Shown here piece after piece: positions 42,323 to 51,861 of a stretch of 64,000 nucleotides of DNA; the stretch's first letter is position 1, and each line of letters begins with the position of its first letter. The DNA comes from Neobacillus cucumis. GTDB lineage: Bacteria > Bacillota > Bacilli > Bacillales > Cytobacillaceae. Under the pieces are notes generated by a model. The model was not told where the DNA came from. It worked only from the letters and a program-made list of their open reading frames with translations, and made no database searches. The stretch is from positions 1 to 64,000 of the forward strand of contig NZ_PGVE01000102.1 of NCBI RefSeq assembly GCF_002860255.1. Reading direction: 5' to 3'. Position numbers and translations under genes: made by a program.

Positions 42323-42775
42323 TTATTTACTTAATTGAATCATTGGTTCTTTTAATTCCACTTTTTCAACCATAACATTTGCCTGTTCAAACAGCTCAAT
42401 TGCGTATGGATGGTTTTTATAATCCTCCGCATAATAAACGGTCTTAATCCCAGCCTGAATAATCGCTTTGCAGCATTGAAGACAAGGAAAATGAGTAACA
42501 TAAATTTCAGCATCAGCTGTTGGAACACCAAACTTAGCGCACTGCAGCAGTGCATTCATTTCTGCATGAATCGTTCTTACACAATGATGGTCAATAACAT
42601 AGCACCCTTTATCAATGCAATGATCACCGCCGGCAATGGAACCGTTATAACCACCAGCAATTATTCGTTTATCTCTAACGATTGTGGCCCCTACAGTTAG
42701 TCTTGTACAAGTACTTCTTAATGCAAGCAAATGGCTTTGTGCCATAAAATATTGATCCCAAGAAATTCGTTCCAC
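42323..42775 (-). CDS. comEB: dCMP deaminase-like protein ComEB
   Basis: ComEB is a zinc-dependent deaminase of the dCMP deaminase family in the comE operon; it is not essential for transformation in B. subtilis. The 150 residues show IHAEMNALLQC (catalytic His and Glu) and PCLQCCKAI (zinc cysteines). The GTG before ERISWDQ has GGGAG eight bases upstream; an earlier in-frame TTG lies next to that site. Confidence 0.93.
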   Translation of the reverse strand: MERISWDQYFMAQSHLLALRSTCTRLTVGATIVRDKRIIAGGYNGSIAGGDHCIDKGCYVIDHHCVRTIHAEMNALLQCAKFGVPTADAEIYVTHFPCLQCCKAIIQAGIKTVYYAEDYKNHPYAIELFEQANVMVEKVELKEPMIQLSK

Positions 42776-42844
42776 AATTCCCACTCCCAAAAATTCTTTT
42801 CTTATAAGTTTACTGGTACAGGTCTATTAAGGTCAATGGAAGTT

Positions 42845-43495
42845 TTATTTCACAACAATTAAATCCTTTAGTTTCTCAAAGGTCTTATCACCAATGCCGC
42901 TAATGTTTTTTAAGTCTTCAATGGTTTTAAACGGTCCGCTTGTGGTTCGAAACTCTATTATAGCTGCGGCTTTTGCCGGACCAATTCCCGGGAGATTTTG
43001 CAGTTCCTGTTCATCGGCATTATTAATATTAATCTTCCCCATATTTTGTCCCGTCCCACTTGAAACAGCTCCGCTTCCCCCTGTTGGCAGAGGTAAATTA
43101 CTTCCCTCCTCCCCTTTACCGGGTATATAAATCACCATTTCATCCTCTACATGCTGCGCAAAGTTCACTTGTGTTTGATCAGCCTGATCGGTTAATCCGC
43201 CGGCATGTTCAATTACGTCGATTACCCTCTCGCCAGCATTAGATTCATAAACACCAGGGCTTGTTACTTGCCCTTTTACATCCACCATGATTTTCTCTGG
43301 CTCAGTTGGTTCTGCTGCCGCTGGCTTTTCTGGTCCCATTTCCACGCTCTTCTGAATAGGGACATTTTCTTGACTGATGGAATTCAACGGGGCAGGCTCC
43401 TTGGACCCTTGAACATAAAAATAATAAAAACCACCAAGTACAAGTATTAAAACCATTCCAATATGAATCTTGTGTTCAATCAACCAGTCTTTCAA
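42845..43495 (-). CDS. comEA: Competence DNA receptor ComEA
   Basis: ComEA is the membrane-bound receptor for double-stranded DNA in transformation. The 216 residues have an N-terminal anchor (about 10-28), a soluble-ligand-binding (SLBB-like) domain (about 70-125), a flexible Gly/Ser linker and a C-terminal helix-hairpin-helix domain (NLPGIGPAKAAAII, ISGIGDKTFEKL). TTG start with AAAGGATGG upstream. comER is divergent. Confidence 0.95.
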   Translation of the reverse strand: MKDWLIEHKIHIGMVLILVLGGFYYFYVQGSKEPAPLNSISQENVPIQKSVEMGPEKPAAAEPTEPEKIMVDVKGQVTSPGVYESNAGERVIDVIEHAGGLTDQADQTQVNFAQHVEDEMVIYIPGKGEEGSNLPLPTGGSGAVSSGTGQNMGKININNADEQELQNLPGIGPAKAAAIIEFRTTSGPFKTIEDLKNISGIGDKTFEKLKDLIVVK

Positions 43496-43580
43496 GAATA
43501 TCCATCCTTTCTAAAGGTATATTTCACATTTCAAATTCATAAGGTTATAAAAGAAACAGGATGCGAAGGAGGGTCGAATA

Positions 43581-44405
43581 ATGAATATTGGCATTATCGG
43601 TACCGGTAATATGGGGAGAATCATAGTGGAGGCTTTAATTGACGGAAAGGCCGCTTTCCCTTCTTCCATAATGATAACAAATAGAACAAAATCCAAAGCC
43701 ATGCTGCTTAAAGATAAATATAAGGACCTTTTGATTGGGGCAAATCCGGAAGAAGTTGCTGCACAATCCGATTTAATGTTTATTTGTGTTAAGCCAATAG
43801 ACATTCCTAATATCCTTAATCAAATCAATCCACATTTGACAGATGATAAATGTTTGATATCAATAACCAGTCCTGTAAGTACAAGCCAAATTGAGAACAA
43901 GGTATCTTGTTCAACCGTTCGAGTCATCCCTAGTATTACGAATAGAGCATTAGCAGGAGTATCACTTGTTACGTATGGTGAACATTGCAGTGAACATTGG
44001 AAAACAAAGGTAGAAAAGTTAATTTCGAAGATATCTGTACCAGTATGTATTGATGAAGGAGTTACGAGGGTTGCCTCTGATATCGTGAGCTGCGGACCTG
44101 CTTTCTTTAGCTACCTTCTTCAAAAATTCATTGAAGCAGCTGTAAAAGAAACCGAAATCGATACAGAAACAGCAACTATTTTTGCAAGTGAAATGATTGT
44201 GGGACTTGGAGAATTAATTAAACAAGGACATTACACATTACCATCATTACAAGAAAAGGTTTGCGTGAAAGGCGGTATTACAGGAGAAGGGATTAAAGTA
44301 TTAGATAACGAGCTTGGATTGGTTTTTGAGCATATATTTCAAGCAACCCATGCAAAGTTCAAAGAGGAACTCGAAAAAGTAGAAGTACAATTCTCTAAAC
44401 AATAA
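43581..44405 (+). CDS. comER: ComER, pyrroline-5-carboxylate reductase-like
   Basis: ComER resembles ProC but has an unknown reaction; in some Bacillus species it affects sporulation and biofilm entry. The 274 residues have the N-terminal Rossmann motif GIIGTGNMG and the ProC-like dimer domain with SDIVSCGPAFFSYLL. Compared with true ProC, the proline-binding C-terminal motif appears diverged. It is divergent from comEA with AAGGAGGG before the ATG. Confidence 0.93.
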   Translation: MNIGIIGTGNMGRIIVEALIDGKAAFPSSIMITNRTKSKAMLLKDKYKDLLIGANPEEVAAQSDLMFICVKPIDIPNILNQINPHLTDDKCLISITSPVSTSQIENKVSCSTVRVIPSITNRALAGVSLVTYGEHCSEHWKTKVEKLISKISVPVCIDEGVTRVASDIVSCGPAFFSYLLQKFIEAAVKETEIDTETATIFASEMIVGLGELIKQGHYTLPSLQEKVCVKGGITGEGIKVLDNELGLVFEHIFQATHAKFKEELEKVEVQFSKQ

Positions 44406-44441
44406 TTCGATATAAAAATACAAATTCCTTTAAATAAATGA

Positions 44442-44486
44442 TAAAAAAGCCATCTTTTTTAGTGAAAAAAAGATGGCTTTTTTTAT
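44442..44486. terminator. Bidirectional terminator of comER and yqeM
   Basis: AAAAAAGCCATCTTTTTT pairs with AAAAAAGATGGCTTTTTT around a short loop, between convergent genes. Confidence 0.92.
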
Positions 44487-45229
44487 TTTTTCTTCGCAAC
44501 AAAGAAAATTCGTTCAGAATATGGGGTTGGTTCAGCATGTTCAAAATCGGCACTGATCTCAACTAATTGAAAGCCAGCTGCTTCTAACCAGTTAGAATAT
44601 TGCTCGATAGGGTACGTGCGCTGAAAATGTAATTCATCAATCCGATCGTATTTCCCTGACCTATCTTCTAGAACAAAAAAAGTTAATTCATGTTCAACGC
44701 TATTAGGATATTCTCCGGGGAAACTATTCCAAATATAAGATACATCCTCTTCATTCAAGGCAAAGGTTTGATTGATAAAAACGTCCGTAATTTTATGGAT
44801 AGAATGTACATCAAAAATAAACACCCCATGATCTTGCAAATGTTGATGCACATTTTTAAAAGTTGATTTTACCTCTTCTTCTGTTTGCAAATAATTTAAT
44901 GAATCACAGAAGACTCCAATGACATCAAATTGTCCCTGACCATCCAAATCAGCCATGTTTTGCTGAAAAAATGGAATCTTTATCCCGTTTACCTCGGACT
45001 TCGCTTGGGCAACAGACAGCATATCTTCCGATAAATCCACTCCTGTAACATCAAAACCGTGTTTAGCGAATCGAACTGACAGTTCTCCTGTCCCACAGGC
45101 TAAATCCAAGAGGCTCTTTGCTTTTACATCATATTTGACAAGGCACTCTTTAACAAACGAAACCCACTGGTCATAAGGAGCATCCTTCATTAGCTCATCA
45201 TACAAGTAGGCAAACTGTTCATAACTCAT
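44483..45229 (-). CDS. yqeM: Class I SAM-dependent methyltransferase YqeM
   Basis: YqeM is a small-molecule type methyltransferase whose substrate is unknown. The 248 residues have motif I (LLDLACGTGELSVRF), a VTGVDLSEDML motif II and FCDSLNYL. The ATG overlaps the rsfS stop (ATGA) and has only a weak ribosome binding site, so it depends on coupling to rsfS. A longer in-frame extension lies inside rsfS. Confidence 0.88.
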   Translation of the reverse strand: MSYEQFAYLYDELMKDAPYDQWVSFVKECLVKYDVKAKSLLDLACGTGELSVRFAKHGFDVTGVDLSEDMLSVAQAKSEVNGIKIPFFQQNMADLDGQGQFDVIGVFCDSLNYLQTEEEVKSTFKNVHQHLQDHGVFIFDVHSIHKITDVFINQTFALNEEDVSYIWNSFPGEYPNSVEHELTFFVLEDRSGKYDRIDELHFQRTYPIEQYSNWLEAAGFQLVEISADFEHAEPTPYSERIFFVAKKK

Positions 45230-45582
45230 GAGTTTAGCTCGCTGAGGATATCCACCTGCGGCGCATCTCCCCATAAACGTTCTAAATTGTAATAGCTGCG
45301 TTCGTCACGGTGGAACACATGAGCTACAACATCGCCTAAATCAATTAAAACCCAGGTAGCTTCATCAAAACCTTCCATTCTTTTTACATCATGACCATTT
45401 TCAGCTGCTTTTTCTTTAATTTCTCGCGCAATGGCTTGTACCTGTTTATCAGAATTACCATGACAAATAATAAAATAATCAGCAATCAACGAGATGCCTT
45501 TCATATCTAAAGCCAATATATCCTCAGCTCGTTTATCGTCTGCCGCCTTTACAGCTATCTTTAATAATTCTTGATTATCCAT
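45226..45582 (-). CDS. rsfS: Ribosomal silencing factor RsfS
   Basis: RsfS (YqeL) binds protein L14 on the 50S subunit and blocks subunit joining when nutrients run out. The 118 residues show the family core DYFIICHGNSDKQVQAIA and WVLIDLGDVVAHVFH. It is three bases after yqeK and overlaps yqeM. Confidence 0.95.
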   Translation of the reverse strand: MDNQELLKIAVKAADDKRAEDILALDMKGISLIADYFIICHGNSDKQVQAIAREIKEKAAENGHDVKRMEGFDEATWVLIDLGDVVAHVFHRDERSYYNLERLWGDAPQVDILSELNS

Positions 45583-45585
45583 TCA

Positions 45586-46152
45586 TCAGTCCTCCAGTTT
45601 TTGAATTAAGTCATTATAGGTATAAAATGTTTCAGGATAGATCATTTGGTTTTTCTTCATTAAAAACAAAATCGTATTTTGAACGGCTTTAACAAGCGCC
45701 TTATCCAAATTCTCCTTCGCCATCTCTCTTACTTCTTCTACGCCTGGAAAATGTCTTCCAGGTTCAATATAATCCGCCAAGTATATTATTTTTTCCAGCA
45801 ATGTCATATTGGATCTTCCTGAAGTATGATAGCGGATCGCATCAAGTACTTCTCGATCAGATATACCTGCTTCTGTTTCTACCAAGTAGGCACCAACGGG
45901 AGCATGCCATAATTCTGAATTAAATATCAGTAAATCTTGCGGCATACCTTTGGATGCAATGATTTCTTTCATTTCACCCTTTGGACGAAACTTGGCATAA
46001 TCATGAAAAATCGCTGCTATTTCCGCTTTTTTAACATCTGCCCCATATTTTTCTGCTAAGGTAATAGCAGTCTCCATTACTCCTAACGTATGCTGATAAC
46101 GATGTTCTGTTAGTTGAACTTTGACCAAGTCTAATGCTTTTTCACGTTCCAT
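45586..46152 (-). CDS. yqeK: HD-domain Ap4A hydrolase YqeK
   Basis: YqeK-type proteins hydrolyse diadenosine tetraphosphate symmetrically and carry an iron-dependent HD domain. The 188 residues show [12 protein letters not shown] (first His), [10 protein letters not shown] (HD) and further metal ligands ([12 protein letters not shown]). The ATG at 46150-46152 overlaps the nadD end by 11 bases, with GAGGAG upstream. Confidence 0.93.
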   Translation of the reverse strand: MEREKALDLVKVQLTEHRYQHTLGVMETAITLAEKYGADVKKAEIAAIFHDYAKFRPKGEMKEIIASKGMPQDLLIFNSELWHAPVGAYLVETEAGISDREVLDAIRYHTSGRSNMTLLEKIIYLADYIEPGRHFPGVEEVREMAKENLDKALVKAVQNTILFLMKKNQMIYPETFYTYNDLIQKLED

Positions 46153-46711
46153 ATAAATGTTTCTCCTCAATATAATCAATAACGGGGTCCGGCAATAAAT
46201 ACCGAACAGATTTACCATTCTTAACTCTATCCCTTATCATACTTGATGACACATCAATTGCCGGAACATCGATATAAAGAACAGGGTAGTTTGTTTGATG
46301 GCTATAGGTTGGCCGATCTACCCCGACAAATTGAACCAAGTTAACTAGTATATCAATATCATGCCACTTCGGTAAATACTCAATCATATCGGCACCAATA
46401 ATAAAGAAAAACTGATGGTCAGGATACTCAATGTTAAGTATTTTCATTGTATCAACCGTATAAGATGGTCCATTACGTTCTAGTTCAATTGGTTGAATGG
46501 AGAATTTATTGTTCCCTGCAATTGCAAGTTCAAGCATATGAAGACGGTCCTCGTCCTTTACCGACTCCGGTTTTTTCTTATGCGGGGGTTCATGATTTGG
46601 CATAAACCAAATTTTATCCAGCTTAAGTGTCGTTAAAACTTCATTAGCAATCAAAAGATGTCCAAAATGGGGCGGGTCAAACGTGCCGCCCAATATTCCC
46701 ACTTTCTTCAT
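46142..46711 (-). CDS. nadD: Nicotinate-nucleotide adenylyltransferase NadD
   Basis: NadD forms deamido-NAD from nicotinate mononucleotide and ATP. The 189 residues show the nucleotidyltransferase motif [27 protein letters not shown], and [12 protein letters not shown]. The start is the ATG before KKVGILGG, with AAAGGATGG upstream; an extension upstream overlaps the yhbY spacer. Confidence 0.95.
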   Translation of the reverse strand: MKKVGILGGTFDPPHFGHLLIANEVLTTLKLDKIWFMPNHEPPHKKKPESVKDEDRLHMLELAIAGNNKFSIQPIELERNGPSYTVDTMKILNIEYPDHQFFFIIGADMIEYLPKWHDIDILVNLVQFVGVDRPTYSHQTNYPVLYIDVPAIDVSSSMIRDRVKNGKSVRYLLPDPVIDYIEEKHLYGT

Positions 46712-46746
46712 GCGTCCGCCATCCTTTACCTTGTCCATGGTCAATT

Positions 46747-47037
46747 TTATGGAAGAACGATTGTTTTCTTTTCAGCCGATTCTTTGTATAGCACAATTGT
46801 GTTTCCTATAAGTTGAACGATTTCTGCACCTGTTCCGTTGGCCAGCTGCTCAGCTACTTCCGTTTTATCTTCCTCACAATTCTGCAAAACGCTTATTTTG
46901 AAAAGCTCTCTTGCTTCAAGAGCATCGGCGATTTGTTTAACCATATTTTCATTGACCCCGCCCTTCCCGACTTGAAAAATTGGGTCTAAATGATGTGCCT
47001 TAGCACGTAAAAATCTCTTTTGTTTACCTGTTAACAT
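46747..47037 (-). CDS. yhbY: RNA-binding protein YhbY (YqeI)
   Basis: YhbY is a CRM-domain protein bound to pre-50S particles. The 96 residues begin [17 protein letters not shown] and have the [10 protein letters not shown] loop of the CRM fold. AGGAGG precedes the ATG, which shares one base with the aroE stop (TAATG). Confidence 0.94.
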   Translation of the reverse strand: MLTGKQKRFLRAKAHHLDPIFQVGKGGVNENMVKQIADALEARELFKISVLQNCEEDKTEVAEQLANGTGAEIVQLIGNTIVLYKESAEKKTIVLP

Positions 47038-47870
47038 TATTTTCCTCCTAATTGTCCCAAAACATTTTCTTTCATTCTTTGTATATCCGGAGATATTCCA
47101 GTCCATTTTTCAAAAGCAAGCGCCCCCTGATAAACAAACATATCAATTCCGTTCTGTACCTTTGCCCCTCTTTCTCTTGCCTCACGTAAAAGGCTTGTTT
47201 CAAGCGGGTTATAAATAATATCACAAATAACAGAATGAGGGTTTAAGTTTTTAAGGCTTAAGGGCTGTTCAGTGATTTTTGGAGCCATACCGATCATCGT
47301 TGTTTGAATAACCAAATCATAATGTCCTAAATTGCTGCCTGCTTCCTCTATAGTAAGCGCCTTTGAGGAAATAGAGTATGGACATTCCTCAATAAGACGA
47401 GCAGCCTTCTCCACCGTACGATTGGCTATATCCATTTGAATTGGACTTTCTTTTGCTAACGTAAAGAAAATGGCCCTTGCAGCACCACCGGCTCCAATAA
47501 CCAAGATCCTTTTCCCTTCAATTTTAGGCACAATTTCATTTAGCCCTTTCAAAAAACCAAGTCCATCGGTATTGAAACCAATTAATTTTCCATCTCTATT
47601 CACAACGGTATTTACAGCCCCAATACTCGCGGCAAGTTCATCCACTTCATCAAGGAAAGGGATAATTTTACTTTTGTGCGGCACAGTGACATTAAAACCA
47701 CCTGCCCCTATGGCTCTTAATCCAATTACTGCATCACTTAAGTCTTCTTCCTTTACCTGAAATGGAAGATAGATGGCATTAATGTCATACAGCGAAAACA
47801 AATCATTATGCATAACCGGAGACATGGAGTGTCCAATTGGGTTCCCCAATACACCAAATAACTTTTTCAT
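47037..47870 (-). CDS. aroE: Shikimate dehydrogenase AroE
   Basis: AroE reduces 3-dehydroshikimate with NADPH in aromatic amino acid synthesis. The 277 residues show the substrate site (GNPIGHSMSPVMHN, NVTVPHK) and the nucleotide loop VIGAGGAARAI. It is in the yqeG-yqeM ribosome-assembly operon, as in B. subtilis. Confidence 0.96.
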   Translation of the reverse strand: MKKLFGVLGNPIGHSMSPVMHNDLFSLYDINAIYLPFQVKEEDLSDAVIGLRAIGAGGFNVTVPHKSKIIPFLDEVDELAASIGAVNTVVNRDGKLIGFNTDGLGFLKGLNEIVPKIEGKRILVIGAGGAARAIFFTLAKESPIQMDIANRTVEKAARLIEECPYSISSKALTIEEAGSNLGHYDLVIQTTMIGMAPKITEQPLSLKNLNPHSVICDIIYNPLETSLLREARERGAKVQNGIDMFVYQGALAFEKWTGISPDIQRMKENVLGQLGGK

Positions 47871-47906
47871 AAGTTCCTCACCCTGTTAACATTTTCTCTT
47901 TTACCT

Positions 47907-49013
47907 TTAGATTAATGACCTTCGCATTAAAGATTGGACACCCTTTGGAACATAAGCAGCCACTTTTGCACCAGGCTCATTTATGGTAATCCATCCTAGT
48001 CCTGAAAATACAATATCGGTTTTTGCTTCCTTGATTGTAAATTCTTGTTTGACCAGCTCCGGAAATAATTCTAATTCTTCCGGTCCTGGTGGTGTAAGCA
48101 TTTCGCCCACATGCTTTTCATAAAGACTGTCCGCATTTTCCATTTTTGTTCGATGAATATTCACTTCATTGGATACATAACAAACAAACGATCTTCTGCC
48201 GCCGCTTATATAATCAAATCGGGCCAATCCACCAAAAAATAATGTTTGACCTTCATTTAATTGAAATACCTTTGGCTTTATTTCCTTCTTAGGAGTAATA
48301 ATTTTTAAATCGTTTTTATTAATAAAATGCGCCATTTGATGGTGATTAATAATTCCCGGTGAATCAATTAAAGCTTTTTCATCATCTAAAGGAATTTTTA
48401 TTATATCTAATGTGGTTCCAGGAAAATGAGAAGTTGTGATAACGTCCCCCTCACCGGTTACTTCCTTAATAATCCGATTAATAAAGGTTGATTTTCCAAC
48501 ATTAGTACATCCGACCACATAAACATCTTTTCCATCACGTAAAACATCAATAGCTGCTGCCGTTTCTTTGATATTTAATCCTTTTGCTGCACTAACCAAA
48601 TACACTTCTTCGGGTCTTAACCCCAGTTCTCTGGACTCTTGTTTCATCCACTGAATTAACTTATTATGTTTTACTGATTTAGGTAACAAATCGACTTTGT
48701 TCCCTACAAGTACTACCTTATTATTACCAACGAAACGGTGTAAGCCTGGCAGCCAGCTTCCGTTAAAGTCAAAGATATCTACAATCATTACAATGAGAGC
48801 ATCTGACTTTCCAATTTCGTTTAGAATTTTTAAAAAGTCATCATCAGTTAAATTAACATCTTGAACCTCATTATAGTGTTTTAATCGGAAACATCTTTGG
48901 CAAATGATGGTTTCCTTTTCCAAAGCAGAAGAAGGCGCGTAGCCAATTTCTTCTGGGTTTTCGGTTTGGACTTTTACACCACAGCCCATACAAATATATT
49001 CTTGATTACTCAC
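47907..49013 (-). CDS. yqeH: Ribosome biogenesis GTPase YqeH
   Basis: YqeH is a circularly permuted GTPase needed for 30S subunit assembly. The 368 residues have an N-terminal zinc finger (CMGC, then CQRC), then G4 (NKVDLL) and G5 (SAAKG) before G1 (GCTNVGKST) and G3 (DSPG), the permuted order. GTG start with GGAGG upstream. It is four bases from yqeG. Confidence 0.96.
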   Translation of the reverse strand: MSNQEYICMGCGVKVQTENPEEIGYAPSSALEKETIICQRCFRLKHYNEVQDVNLTDDDFLKILNEIGKSDALIVMIVDIFDFNGSWLPGLHRFVGNNKVVLVGNKVDLLPKSVKHNKLIQWMKQESRELGLRPEEVYLVSAAKGLNIKETAAAIDVLRDGKDVYVVGCTNVGKSTFINRIIKEVTGEGDVITTSHFPGTTLDIIKIPLDDEKALIDSPGIINHHQMAHFINKNDLKIITPKKEIKPKVFQLNEGQTLFFGGLARFDYISGGRRSFVCYVSNEVNIHRTKMENADSLYEKHVGEMLTPPGPEELELFPELVKQEFTIKEAKTDIVFSGLGWITINEPGAKVAAYVPKGVQSLMRRSLI

Positions 49014-49016
49014 TGA

Positions 49017-49532
49017 TTAATCCTCCCATTGAAGCATCCCTTTTTTACGGAACCAATTTAATATTCTTCGTTCCGCTAATCGATTAAATTTAGTCCAAAA
49101 ACCATCCGTTTGGGCTACAGGGACAACTAGAATCGTATGGAAACCGCTGCGGTTTCCACCGAGGACATCAGTCAATAATTGGTCACCAATTACTACTGCC
49201 TCTTCCCTTTTAATTCCCATTTGTTTTATGGCGCGGTGAAATGCCGGCCCCATTGGTTTGCGTGCCCTAAATATAAAGGGAATATTTAACGGATCTGAAA
49301 AAAACTTGACCCTTTCTTCATTATTATTAGATACAATGGTTACCTTAATATTGTGTTTTTTTATTTCATCAAACCATTTTATTAATTGTGGTGTGGCACT
49401 AGGACGGTCCCATTCCACAAGTGTATTATCCAAATCGGTTATAATCCCCTTAACTCCTCTTGCTTTTAATGCTTCTGGAGAAATGTCAAGAATGCTCTTC
49501 ACATGTTCATTCGGTAAAAATTGTTTTAGCAC
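49017..49532 (-). CDS. yqeG: HAD-family phosphatase YqeG
   Basis: YqeG is a 171-residue HAD superfamily phosphatase (subclass IIIA) of unknown substrate, related to mitochondrial PTPMT/GEP4-type phosphatidylglycerophosphatases. The HAD motifs DLDNTL (nucleophile), VSNN (motif II) and VIGDQLLTDVLGG are present. GTG start with GAGGTG eight bases upstream. It is the first gene of the yqeGH-aroE-yhbY-nadD-yqeK-rsfS-yqeM operon. Confidence 0.93.
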   Translation of the reverse strand: MLKQFLPNEHVKSILDISPEALKARGVKGIITDLDNTLVEWDRPSATPQLIKWFDEIKKHNIKVTIVSNNNEERVKFFSDPLNIPFIFRARKPMGPAFHRAIKQMGIKREEAVVIGDQLLTDVLGGNRSGFHTILVVPVAQTDGFWTKFNRLAERRILNWFRKKGMLQWED

Positions 49533-49550
49533 TAAGCGTACACCTCATTA

Positions 49551-49800
49551 AATTGTAAATAAAATGTTGGATCCACATCCACCATTTTCTTTTCTTGTAC
49601 CATCATAACCAATTTCCCCTCTCGTTTCAAAAGAAAAGTGAAAGGGTTCCTAAAACTCATTAAAACACTTTATATCTTATTATCCTTCAAAAATCGACAT
49701 TACATGAAATTGAATTACGATAACTTTCCTTTTAAAATAAAGGGGTTTAATCAATTTATAAAATTTTAAATAAAAATTTTTCGACAAAATCCTACAGCTT
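49551..49800. other. Intergenic region upstream of yqeG, nothing firm
   Basis: This A/T-rich stretch should contain the yqeG operon promoter on the minus strand, but no -35/-10 pair stood out. No small gene was seen. Confidence 0.3.
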
Positions 49801-49807
49801 GCAACTC

Positions 49808-49906
49808 TGTGGATAACCTTATTAACATTATACCCATTGATTCCTTTAGTTTTCGATACATTATAAACAAATTAATCACAAGTTATCCACGTGATTCTGT
49901 GGATAA
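49808..49906. promoter_or_regulatory. Cluster of three DnaA boxes upstream of sda
   Basis: TGTGGATAA occurs at 49808-49816 and 49898-49906, and TTATCCACG at 49883-49891. Two match the DnaA box TTATCCACA exactly (reverse strand) and the third has one change. In B. subtilis DnaA activates sda through such boxes. Confidence 0.85.
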
Positions 49907-49915
49907 CGAGAACGA

Positions 49916-49944
49916 TTGTTCTAAAGGGATAAATTTGGTAGATT
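49916..49944 (+). promoter_or_regulatory. Weak candidate promoter of sda
   Basis: TTGTTC, a 17-base spacer and TAGATT lie ten bases after the last DnaA box. Poor boxes would fit a promoter that needs DnaA. Confidence 0.35.
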
Positions 49945-50027
49945 TAGGTTACAGCAATTGAACTTACCATTTTATGTTTTGCACCCATAAATTAGAACAA
50001 TAAATTTACTCGGAGGTGGATTCTGAC

Positions 50028-50168
50028 ATGCGGAAACTGTCAGACGAATTATTAATTGAATCATACTTTAAAGCAAGAGAATTAAATTTAAGCCCAGAAT
50101 TTATTAATCTCATTGAGTCTGAAATTCACAGACGTTCTCTATACAGTAAAATCAAAAAGTCTTCATAA
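50028..50168 (+). CDS. sda: Sporulation checkpoint inhibitor Sda
   Basis: Sda blocks the sporulation kinase KinA when replication is ongoing or DNA is damaged. The 46-residue protein starts [20 protein letters not shown] and has the helical hairpin [17 protein letters not shown], nearly the same as B. subtilis Sda. CGGAGGTGG lies upstream of the ATG. DnaA boxes upstream agree with DnaA control. Confidence 0.95.
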   Translation: MRKLSDELLIESYFKARELNLSPEFINLIESEIHRRSLYSKIKKSS

Positions 50169-50181
50169 TACTTAACAACAT

Positions 50182-50206
50182 GCCCATTTCAGGGCTTTTC
50201 TTTTTG
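50182..50206 (+). terminator. Short hairpin and T run after sda
   Basis: GCCC pairs with GGGC around six bases, followed by TTTTC and TTTTT. It is short but well placed. Confidence 0.5.
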
Positions 50207-50217
50207 TTTAGAGGCAA

Positions 50218-50250
50218 AATAACAACGGCGCTAAAAGCACCGTTGTTTTT
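50218..50250 (-). terminator. Terminator of psd
   Basis: A 10-bp stem (50222-50231 with 50237-50246) pairs fully on the minus strand with one wobble, at the psd stop. It may also back up sda termination. Confidence 0.7.
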
Positions 50251-51031
50251 ACTTGATCAGGATCCCTAATCTTTCCCCCATCTTAAGATCATGGGGTGTA
50301 TGAATTGTTTTGTCCATTTGGAAGATATCTTTTTCAAAAAGAAGAACTACAGTGGATCCAAAACTAAAATAAGCAATCTCCCCACCTTTTACTAACTCAC
50401 TGCCCTTATGTGTGGTCTCAATAGAATTAACGAACATCGCACCGACCTTAACAATGGCTACATGTCCATAATTTGTTTTCACTTCCGTTATCACCCTATA
50501 GTTTTTGGAAAGGGTTCTGCGGCCGTATTTTAATCCCCATTTATTTACTGGATAAGACTTCGAACCAAGTTGCCATTGTTTTGTGACCGTTCCATTAACC
50601 GGACTATGTATTCGATGGTAATGACTAGGACTCAAATAAAGTATCATATATGTACCATTAAGATACTTGGACAAAATATCTTCATCTCCGAGCATTTCTC
50701 CGATTGAATAGGTCTTTTCTTTAACAAGGATTTCACTTGTTTCCTTAATGGGCCCAACATCTTCTAAAACGGCATCAACAGGGCTGACTACGGTATCAGC
50801 ATTCAGGTCAATTTTCCTTGCATCCTTTTTTAACGTTCTAACAAATAAATCATGTAAGGTCGGGTACTCGGCTAATTCTTTTTCCATTTCTTTTTGATTT
50901 AATTGGTAGATACGTGCAAAGGATGGAATGACAAAACGACTGACTGGAGAACGGGCAAACCTCTTTAAAAGTCCTGAAGACCAACGCCCATTCGTCAATT
51001 CTATCAACAGTCTATATAAACCTTGTATCAT
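50249..51031 (-). CDS. psd: Phosphatidylserine decarboxylase
   Basis: Psd converts phosphatidylserine to phosphatidylethanolamine. The 260-residue proenzyme cuts itself within FSFGSTVVLLF; the serine becomes the pyruvoyl group. The conserved SPSHYHRIHSPVNG is also present. The ATG before IQGLYR has GGGGG eight bases upstream. It is divergent from pssA, which makes its substrate. Confidence 0.95.
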   Translation of the reverse strand: MIQGLYRLLIELTNGRWSSGLLKRFARSPVSRFVIPSFARIYQLNQKEMEKELAEYPTLHDLFVRTLKKDARKIDLNADTVVSPVDAVLEDVGPIKETSEILVKEKTYSIGEMLGDEDILSKYLNGTYMILYLSPSHYHRIHSPVNGTVTKQWQLGSKSYPVNKWGLKYGRRTLSKNYRVITEVKTNYGHVAIVKVGAMFVNSIETTHKGSELVKGGEIAYFSFGSTVVLLFEKDIFQMDKTIHTPHDLKMGERLGILIK

Positions 51032-51161
51032 TGATAATACCCCCAAATAGTGTAAAAATACTCTTTACGGAATGACATAAAACCCTTAGAATTAAATATT
51101 ATAGAATAACCTGGCAAAATATAAGTCCCTTCTGTTTTTTAAAAAAGGAGTGGTGTGGAGA

Positions 51162-51701
51162 ATGTTTTTATTGGACGTATTGGATCACACAATTAAAAAA
51201 ATAAAATCGCAAACAGCAAATGTAATTACCATAACGAACCTTTCTCTTGGAGGTTTTGCGATTGTGCTTGGCTTACATGGAAATTTACGGCTAAGCTTAC
51301 TGCTCATTTTTATTGCTGCACTAGCAGATCGATTCGATGGTATGATTGCCAGAAAATTTCATATCGAATCCGAACTAGGCAAACAATTGGATTCCATGAG
51401 TGATATTATATCATTTGGAGTAGCACCAGCACTATTACTATACCAAGGAATTTTATATGAATTTGGCGGTCCTGGTTCATTTTTTACTGTATTTTATATT
51501 AGCTGCGCTGCTTTTCGATTAGCCCGGTTTAATATTTCAGAAAGTAACGGTTATTTCACAGGGTTACCAATTACAGCAGCAGGCTGTCTTGCAACCTTAA
51601 GTTATCTGGCCATTCCATACCTGCCTTCCCAAACGTTCTTATTTATTATGATTATTTTATCATTCCTAATGGTAAGTTCCTTTAAACTGAAAAAAGTATA
51701 G
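51162..51701 (+). CDS. pssA: CDP-diacylglycerol-serine O-phosphatidyltransferase
   Basis: PssA makes phosphatidylserine from CDP-diacylglycerol and serine. The 179 residues contain the CDP-alcohol phosphotransferase motif: DG at the start, AR, then G and two Asp (DGMIARKFHIESELG, then KQLDSMSD), in a multi-helix membrane protein. The ATG at 51162 has GGAG at two places upstream; a GTG four codons earlier is the alternative. It pairs with divergent psd. Confidence 0.93.
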   Translation: MFLLDVLDHTIKKIKSQTANVITITNLSLGGFAIVLGLHGNLRLSLLLIFIAALADRFDGMIARKFHIESELGKQLDSMSDIISFGVAPALLLYQGILYEFGGPGSFFTVFYISCAAFRLARFNISESNGYFTGLPITAAGCLATLSYLAIPYLPSQTFLFIMIILSFLMVSSFKLKKV

Positions 51702-51861
51702 TATTAGTCTCTCCTTAACCATTCATGACCTTTTTAGTACCGCTAAATAGGTCATTTTTATTTTTTGTAAATAAAATTTTCAGGACAGACACAATTTCGT
51801 GTTTTCTTCATAGGAATTAATAAAAGGGCTAGAGTCCAATAAAGCACGGGGGTGGATGTAG

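Noticed and set aside
51770-51861. SigE/SpoIIID control sites before sigK
   Set aside because: GGACAG and CATAGGAAT resemble parts of the known sites, but spacing and boxes do not fit well enough.
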